Source: CAMEON01 sp045531965
GTDB taxonomy: Bacteria; Bacillota; Clostridia; Oscillospirales; CAG-272
Direction: 5' to 3'
Length of the DNA stretch: 64,000 nucleotides
NCBI GenBank assembly: GCA_045531965.1
Contig: JAZSFA010000097.1
Span: 1-64,000 of the forward strand
The notes beneath the pieces are model-generated. The model ran no database searches. It was not told the origin of the DNA and saw nothing but the letters and a program-made list of their open reading frames with translations. Of the stretch, positions 17,801 to 26,800 are shown piece by piece. The position numbers were made by a program, and so were the translations under genes. Positions within the stretch are counted from its first letter, which is position 1; the number at the start of each line of letters is the position of its first letter.

Positions 17801-20800
17801 GTCGGTGAATACGATCTCATTCAAAAGGTCAGCGTGTTTTTCATCGGAAGAAAGAATGACTCTTCTTCCGCCTACAGGGTTGCCGAAGGCATCCAGGAGT
17901 CTGCCTTCCAGGGTCACCTTCTCTGTCGGCTTCACCTCAACGTTGGTGTAGGTCAGTTTGATTTCGCTGACATACTGCTTGACGGTCAGCTCCTCGGAGG
18001 TGTAATCCATACCGAGAGCTATGCCCGCGTAATTCTTCACGGAGCCGTCAACCGTCACCTGCGCGGTACCGACCAGCGGCTGACCGTCCTGACGGGACAC
18101 CATCAGCTTGCGGCCGTAGTACACGCTCGCGTCGGTAGCGCTGACTTCCCTATCGATAAAGGTCAGCACGCAAGGTACGCTTTCGCCGTCAACCGTCAGG
18201 GTCACGGCACCGCCGAAGCCTGCAATATCCATGTACTGACTGAACTCTACCAGCACACCTTCCGTATAACCGTTCGCGGTAGCAACGGTAGGTGTCACGG
18301 TGGTCACCAGACCGATGTTCACATTCAGCTGGGGAGGAGGCACGGGGAGCCAGCCATCCACCGCGTTGGCATCCCGGGTAGAATCTGCCGTCAGGTAGCC
18401 CTCCTTCTCGGCGACGACCTTCCAGTTACCGGGAGGTGTCAGCCAGGAGTAGTAGCCGCCTGCTTCGGTGACGATGGTACTGACCTGACCGAAGCTCTCC
18501 GCATCCCACAGGACGGCGTTGCCGTTTTCATCCTTGTAGTAGATGCTGACGGTGGCACCCTCCACGCGGTTGGAAAGCACGGCCTCGTAGATGAAGCCCG
18601 CAGGGTCGATCAAGGGATCGGAGCATTCCATTTCGTGGGATACCATTTGTTTCGCGGCCTCCGTCGCCAGATCAAAGGCAAGATCTCCTATGTCAAAGAT
18701 CATTTCATCATCGGAGTCATCGGTCTCGACTTTCGAAGAATCATTCTCGGATTCCTCGGTTTCAACTCTCGAAGGATCATCTGCCCAATTCTTGCCGTCT
18801 TCACGGCCGGTAGGATACAGCGGGAAGTATCGCCAGTTTTTCTCCACCATTTCATCCCACAGCTTCAAGGCTTTTTCGGCAGAAACATAGCGAATACCGT
18901 TGCGTTTCCAGACGCCGTCACCGTTGTCACCCTTGGTGCTCAGATCCCGCTTCAGCTCTTCATACTTTTCGATATTCTCCTTCAATTTGCTGAAGCTGGC
19001 ATTGAAGCGGTTGATATTGCCCTTGGAGAAAATACCGGTATAGCTGTCATTGTTGAAGCCAAACAGACCTACTGCGTCAATCGTCGCGTCCGCAAAGAGC
19101 CTTATGGGGTCCGCAAATTTTGCAGGCACCAAGCTGAGCAGCTTTGTCAGCATATGCGCAGATTCCAGGCGCAGCTCATTGTCGTACTGATCACACAGGG
19201 TTCTCAGCTCGGTCATGGCAACGTATATGCTCTCTCTCACATCTCTCAGAGCGTTAAGATAACGCGGGCTCTCTCTGTGATAATAAACCTTGGAGTTTTT
19301 GAAATACTCGTCAAGATCACCGGCGAAACCTGCAAAGGATCCCAAATACTCACGCAGGGTCCACCGTTGATAGAACGACTCAATGTCCACTTCACCGGTT
19401 TCGGGGTTGTTTTCAAACATCCAAGCCTCCATCCAAAGGAACGCCTGCCCCTCATAAATACGGTTGAAGACATCTTCACTTCCGTAAACATCCACAACCA
19501 GGCTATGAATATGGAATGTATCCATCATGCTGGATTGATACAGCGGGTAAAGATTGAAAAACTCCATATTCGCTTCGTCGTAATCGACGGTAGCCCAGTA
19601 GATCCGGTCGATCTCCGCATACATTCTACCCAGCTCCAGCATTTGGTTTACGTAATTGCCGTAAGCCTTTTGCATCTTATCCAGCGCCTTCGCCGTGTCC
19701 GATATAGCACTCGTCGAATCCAGCAAACCGCTGATATAGGAAAGGATACCGGTCACTTTGCTATACATCTTTCCGCCCGTGGTTTTTTTAAGCCCATCCC
19801 ATTCATTCAGGAGGTCGCTTCTGAACTTCATCGTGCGATAGATCATCGTTTGAGAAGCATTTGAGGAACCACTTGAAGCTATCGACAGAGCCAAGGCCTC
19901 GCTGTGTTTCATGCCCCTGATGTTGGACTCAACCGATGCACCAACAATTTTGGTTGGATTATTTGAGTCATAGACGTAGGAGACCTTGATCAATCCTTTA
20001 TCTTGGGCGGATGTCAACACATCCACATTTCTCTCATAGACCTGATTATCCAAATAGAGATTTGCGGCTTTACTCGTATCCACATTGGCACGCAACGTGA
20101 CGTCAACGAGCATATCGGCTCTATGATCGTGAATTTTATAGCCCTTCATCACGGTTTCTGCCAAGCCTTTGTCAATCAAGGTGCCTGCTATTTTAGGCGA
20201 ATCCTTGGCCAGCACTTTGGTAATATAGTCCAGACCGTTCTGTGTCAGGAAGCCGTCGCCTTCCTCCGTCAATTCCACGCTGGGATTGCCGCTCTCATCG
20301 TAGTACATATTGATCAGGCGATCCTTGTCCCAGTCCCAATCAAACGGTATTTCATCCTTCAGGAAAGACAGGCCTTCTCCGATCAGATTGCCAAGGCCGT
20401 TGAGCGCAGGATTCTTTTTGCCAAGCAGGTAATCAAAAATGGAATCCTCATAGTATTCACGCAGATTGTCGGCAACCCACTTAGCCATACCTTCCAGACC
20501 ATGGTAGATGATATTCTCCATGAATGCCTGATTGTCTTGATAATTCTCATAGGTAGAATCGATCAGATCGGCAACGTACTGATCGTGAATCCCATCCACG
20601 TACTTACTCAGAGAATCACCGCTCGCTTTGCTTCCGTTCGCCGCCATGGTCCGCATGGTCAAGGTCTGCATATTCTGTGCAGGGACATAGGAGGTGAACA
20701 CGTCCATCCACGCATCTGTGTCGTAGGACAAATGATAGTTGGCGCTGAAATCGTAGACCTCAAATCCGCCGTCCGTGTTTGCCATAAACACACCGTTTTC

Positions 20801-23800
20801 CTCGCCGTAGACGGGGATCTCCATAAAGCCTCTCTGCCGCAGGGATGCGGCGGTAACGCTTTCATCGATGGATCCCGTCTTCGTGTTAGACATCAGGGCA
20901 AGGTAATCTTCCTCGCTCATGTCCTTCGGGCTGAATCCGAAGACCTCCTCAAAGGCGTTGTTCATCATGAACTCGAAATCTTGAGCATACTGGTAGTCGC
21001 TGATGATATCCGCCTGCATCTCTGCAGGGTAATACTGGAACAGCGGGTCGGTCTTCACAGGATCCATCAGAGCATAGATGGTGTTTTCCAAGCCGTCTTC
21101 AAAGCAGAACATATTCTGGAAGGGCGTCCGATCCTGCTCCTTCATTCTTTCTGCCATGGCTTCCACCTGGCCGGGCATCAGGGTGATGCCCACGGCGTCC
21201 GCCGCGGTCTCCCACTCCACACCCATGTGCGTGGGCAGTTGCATCACGGTCAGCAGGGTGGCAGGGTCATACGCCACGTTTCGGATGGTCTTGGCGGTGA
21301 CGTAACATCCGCTGTCTTCATCGTATTCGGTCCACAGATACTCTTCCCTCTCGCTGCCATATATATCCGTATAACGGATGACGATGGCTGCATCACGGGC
21401 ATAGCCTGCGTTATTGTTGTCGAAGGCCGCGCGGAAGGTCTCGTAGATGTCGTAGCGCTTCCCTTCCGTGCTGTCCAAGGCGGAGCGCAGGACGATGTTC
21501 TTTCGCTCACCGGTTTGGAAGTTGACAGAAATGACGTTATCGGGGTCATAGGAGGTGGGGAATACCACTTCCCCCGTCTCGGCGTCGCGGATCACGATCT
21601 CCCCCTCGATCTTCACGGGGATCGCCAGATCCTCGTTACACTCCACGCTGACAGAATCGGTGGTAAACTCAATACCCGTGTTGGCGATGCGCACCACGGC
21701 GTAAACCTCATATTCCCACCAGAGCCACTTGAAGGGCGCGTCGTAGCGCAGAACCGCAAGGCCGGTATAGTTGGTGATGCCTTGTGCCACCAGCACACCG
21801 TCGGCGTACAGATCCACCTCGGAGCCCGCGGGAGCGGTCACCATGGCGTTAATGCCGGTTTTGTCCGAAATGGTGGGTGCGTGGCTGACACTCACCATAC
21901 GCGAGAGCATCTCTTTATCCAGCATACTGACAGATCCTGCGGCGGCATAGTAGCGGGAAGCCACGCCGTCCACGGTCGCGTCGGTAACAATGGTGGCGGT
22001 GCAGTACTGATCCCTGATCTGGTCAAAGGAAACGACATCCTCCTTGTAACGGAGATAGACCACGAAGTTGAGTCTGCCTGCCCTTTGGGTCAGATCATTG
22101 ATGGAATATTCATAGTACGTGGTCAGTCCGTCATCCGAAAGATAACGGTCGGTGTAGGTCATGTGGGTACCGAAAGCCTGCTCTACCTGCATGATATGGA
22201 ACAGCTCCAGATTGGAAGGAATGCTCAATAGCAGGGTGGTATTGCGAAGCTGGAAGTCGGTATCCAGCACCATGTCAAAGGTCAGCTCGGTGTAGTACGG
22301 CCAGAAGGTATATTCATAGGGACTGAGCCTAAGCTCCCGCTTCGTCACCATCGGCTCCTCTTTGATGAGGAAGCTGGCATCGGGGGCCAAGGGAGTTTCC
22401 ACGTCCAGCATCTGGTAGCAAGGCGCCTTCAGGGTCACGTTGGTTCTGTAATAGTCCTCCCCTGCCGTCCATCCGCAGGCGGTGAACTGTGACAGCTTTT
22501 CCGCGGCGTTGAGATAGCGGTTCTGCTCGGACACGGTCACCGTGTAGGTGCCGTCCGCAAAGCGACGAATGAGCAGCTCTCCGCTTTCCACGATGTCGAT
22601 GGAAACGCGGTTGCCGGCGGCGTTGTATACCTGAACGATGGCGCGGCCGCTCTCGCTGTCCTCGGGAAGGACGGGGCGGATATACATGGCGCCGTATCGG
22701 TTGAGAGTGCCCTCGGTGTCACCGTAATTTTCCGAGTCACCGGGGTTCAGCACGGCGGTAAAGCCGTACATTTCCAGAGACGGATCGGGCGTGACCGTCA
22801 CGGTCAGCTCATCGGTCAGCTCAAAGAATTCTGCGTAATTATTGATGATCACGTAGGGGAACTGGAGGGTGTAGTCCTCACAAATCGTACCCTTGGTGAC
22901 GTTTCTGATCTCCACGGAGATGCCATCGAAGCTCTCCAGCATCTCGGTCTCCTCATCCCCATCGGGAAGGATATCGTAAATGCTGAATTTTGCGCTAAAG
23001 GTGCCCGAAACAGGCAGCTTTTCCATTTCAACAGCGAGCTTGTAAGGCGTATTCGCATCCATGGCCGCTTGAATATCCTCGGCAGCCACCGAGCCGGTGT
23101 ATTTATAGTAACCATCGCACAGGACGTACACCAGCAGGTTGGCAGAGGGTGTTGCCTGCAGGGTGATCTTACCGTCCACGATCTCGGTTTCCAGCTCTCG
23201 GAGCAGGTCACTCTGCGTCTGAAGGATGGAAACGCTGACGCCGGGATCATCCTTCACGCCCTCGGGCAGCTCGATCTCCACAGCCCCCTTCTCTCGCTTC
23301 ATCAGATTGACGACGACGACCTGACCGTCCATGGTGGACTTCAATTCAAATTCACCGGAATCGTAGTCCTCATAATCAAAGGCGTAGGCTTCATCCAGGG
23401 TGACGGTGAAGCGGTAGCGGAAGGTGTCAGAGACCATGGCGAAGCCATCCAGCTTTGCGCCTGTGGTCAGTACGTTGTCCTCCAGCCAGTTGATGTACCA
23501 GTCGATCTGCACCTTGTCGGTGATATCCTCGTCCCCTGCCATGACCTTCACGCCGAAGGAGGAAAGCACCGTCATGGCCTTCAGGTATTCGTTCAGCTCG
23601 ACGAACTCCACAGCACCGTAGCCGTTTTCTACGCAAAGCTCGGTCTGCTCCTTGAAGAATTCCCAATATGCCTTCTGGCCATCATAGTCGCTGGTAAAGG
23701 GGATGCAGGTGAATGTGTCACCGGGCTTATAAATGCTACTGTAGGCCGTATTGCTGTAATCCTCGCCGCTTTCAAACACGCCGTAACGGTAATATGCCGT

Positions 23801-26800
23801 GGGCACGTAGCCATCCAGCTTGGCTTGGTTATAGTTTTTCAGAGAGTAATTATAGATACCATCTTCGAAGATCTCCATATCGAAGCCGTTTTCCCTGATC
23901 ATCCAGCCAACGGAGCTGGGCAGGAACACTTCTGCCAGCTTGGGGCAGTACTCGGCAAAGGAATAGACAGGCATGAACGCGCCTTCTCTTTCCAAAAATA
24001 CGATCCGCTCAAGCTCGGGACAATCGTAGAAGCAGGTGTCTCCATAGCCCGTATGCGTACCCGAAAGTTCATTGTAAACGGGCGACGTTCCGATGCTCGT
24101 CACCTTGGCGGGCACGATGATGGAGGTGATGGAGGTCTTTTCAAAGGCGCGGCTGCCAATACTCACCAACGTTTCCGGCAGGTCAAAGGCAGTAATGCTC
24201 TCACAGCCCGAGAAGGCCTTTTCACCGATGTGTTTCAAAATGGAATCCTTACCGCCAAAGGTGATGAGGGTCATAGAACTGCAGCCCTCAAAGGCACTCT
24301 TGCGGATATCCTCCGTCTGATAGGAGACGTGGAAATACTTGAGAGAAGGACAATTCAAGAAGCAGTTGGAGCCGATCCACTCGCCGCTGTAAACGTCCAC
24401 TTCCTCCAGGGCAGTGCAGTTTGCAAAGGTACTGCCCCACAGATGCTGAACGTCGGTGGAGGCACAGGTCACCTTTTTGATCACCGTATTGTCGGTAAAG
24501 GCGGGGATGAAGCGCAGGCTGGAGGGCAGCACGATCTCCTCGATGGCAGTGCCGCGGATAAAGTGGTCTCCGATGCTATTTACGCTTTCGGGGATCGTAA
24601 GTTCCGTAACCAAAACACAGCCGTCAAAGGCATAGTCGCCAATGTAGCCCAGCTTGCTGTTCAGAGTAATGGACGTCACCTCTGCGCAATCCTGGAATGC
24701 ACAATTGCCCACATAGGTTACGTTTTCACCCAGCTCGATCTTCGCCAACTTCGTGCCGCGGAAGGAGAACTTCTCTACGCTGATCAGCGAATCGGGAAGA
24801 TCTGCGATCTCCAGAGAAATACAGTCGCAGAAGGCACTCTCTCCGATGATCTCCAGCGAGTCGGGCAAGACGATGCCGTTCAGCGACGTACATCCGTTGA
24901 ACGCCCGTCCGTCGATCCGTTCCAGCTCGGCGGTGATCTGCACGTCGGTCAGGGATTCGCAACACTCAAAGGCGGCCTCACGGATGCGGGTAATACTGCC
25001 GGGCAGTACCACGCTTTCCAGATAGTAACAATCTTGACAAACACCCTTGCCGAGATAGGTCACGGACTCGGGGAACACAATGGACTCGATATCGGAGTAT
25101 TGGAAGGCATAGGGACCCACGTAGGACAGGATGCCCTCTCCCGCGGGATCCAGGTTGACTTGGGTAATGTAGGTTTCGGCGATGGTGCCGCCCATGAGCT
25201 TGGTCACCTTTTTGGGGACGGTATACTCGGTCAGGTAGGTACCGCGGAAGGCGTCCGCGCCGATATAGCTGACGTTTTCACCGAAGGTGACGGTCTCCAA
25301 CGACGAATAACAGAACGCGCCGCTGCCGATGAAGGTCACGCTGTCGGGGATCTCAACGGATGTCAGCGGGGTGTTGGAGAACGCATATTCTCCGATGGAC
25401 GTCAATCGGTCGTTGAAGCGGATAGCGGCAATATTAGTTTGGGTAAAGGCATAGCCGTCCAGCTCCAGAAGACCTGCGGGCAGGACAAGCTCACCCTCAA
25501 GACCTGCGCTCGCGAAGGCGGAGTTACCGATATAGGAAACGCTCTCGGGCAGGAAATCCAGGGAAGTGATACCGGAGCAGCCCGCGAAGGCATAGCCGTT
25601 CACCCGTTGCAGACCGTCTCGGATCTGCACGTTGACAAGACTTGGGCAGCCTTCAAAAACACTCGTTTCCAGCTCAGGTAACAGGGTCTCGATGATCACT
25701 TCCTGCAAGGAATAGCAGCCGTAGAAGGCATATGCCCCCAGCTCTGTGACAGAGGCTGGGATCACCACCCGTTCCACAGCGGAGCATCCCTTGAAGGCAC
25801 GGTCACCGATGGATGTCACCGACGGAGGGATAACCAGCTCTGTCAGCGCGGAGCAGCCGTCAAAAGCACCATCACCGATCTTTGTCAAGGTGGAAGGCAG
25901 CACGATCTTCTCCAGATTTTCACAGCCATAGAATGCCTCGGCGCCGATCTCGGTCACGCCCTCGGGGATCACGATCACACGCAGCGCAGAGTTTTCAAAC
26001 AGGCCTTCGGGAATGACGGTCATGCCTGCGGGAATGATATAAGTTTCAATACTCGTTCTTTCAAAGAAGTACTCCCCGGGGATAAAGCCCTGCGGCAGAT
26101 CCAGCTCCGTGACGTTCCACAGTATGCCCGGATGTCCCAAGGTCTTCAGGCTCTCGGGGAAAACCAGAGTCTTGCCATCGTAAGCGAAATTGTAGTCAAT
26201 AACGATATCCGATCCTTGATATCGATCCCAGTATTCCGTGACGATCCGACCGCCGTCAAAGACCTCCAGCCCTTCGGGAAGCTCCATTTTTTCGCGCACA
26301 AAGAAGGACTTTACGGGGGCGAATACCTTCAGCGTAGAGGGCAGGACTACCTCGTCGGCGGTCACGGCGCATTCCAGTCCGCCCTCACCGATGATCTCCA
26401 AGCCCTCGGGCAGGATCAAGGTACCCACTTCGATCTCGGCATCCATTTCATTCAGCAGTTCAATGGTCTTGAGCGACTGGATCTCAAGCACGGAAACCTG
26501 CGGAATATACAGAGTCTCCACGCCTTCGGGGATCACCAGCTTTTCAATGCTGCCCGGCAGACCTTCGATATGCTTGATCCCATCGCCCATCTCAAGGGTG
26601 GTGACGCAGGACGGCACCGCGGTCGGTTCCAGCGTCTCCACCGTATCCGGCAGGATCAGGGTGGTCATATAGGGGCAGCGGTCATATTCAGCGGTACCGT
26701 AGGTTTCCGTACCAAAAGTCTTGCCCGCGATCGTCTTGACGGTGATGCCGTTGATGGTTTTGGGAATGGTCACCACTTCGTCATTGGAAAACACGGAGTA

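Noticed and set aside
16319..19864. Plus-strand open frame of 1181 codons, with similar long ones at 20003-22231, 23069-25681 and 4475-6193
   Set aside because: They lie opposite real exported-protein genes that have signal peptides, ribosome sites and recognisable domains. The antisense products show no domain, no ribosome site and skewed composition (many His, Val and Arg from the opposite-strand codon bias).
23900..26760. CRISPR-like regular repeats
   Set aside because: The roughly 69-bp period encodes BspA-type leucine-rich repeats in frame; repeats are diverged, without unique spacers between identical units.
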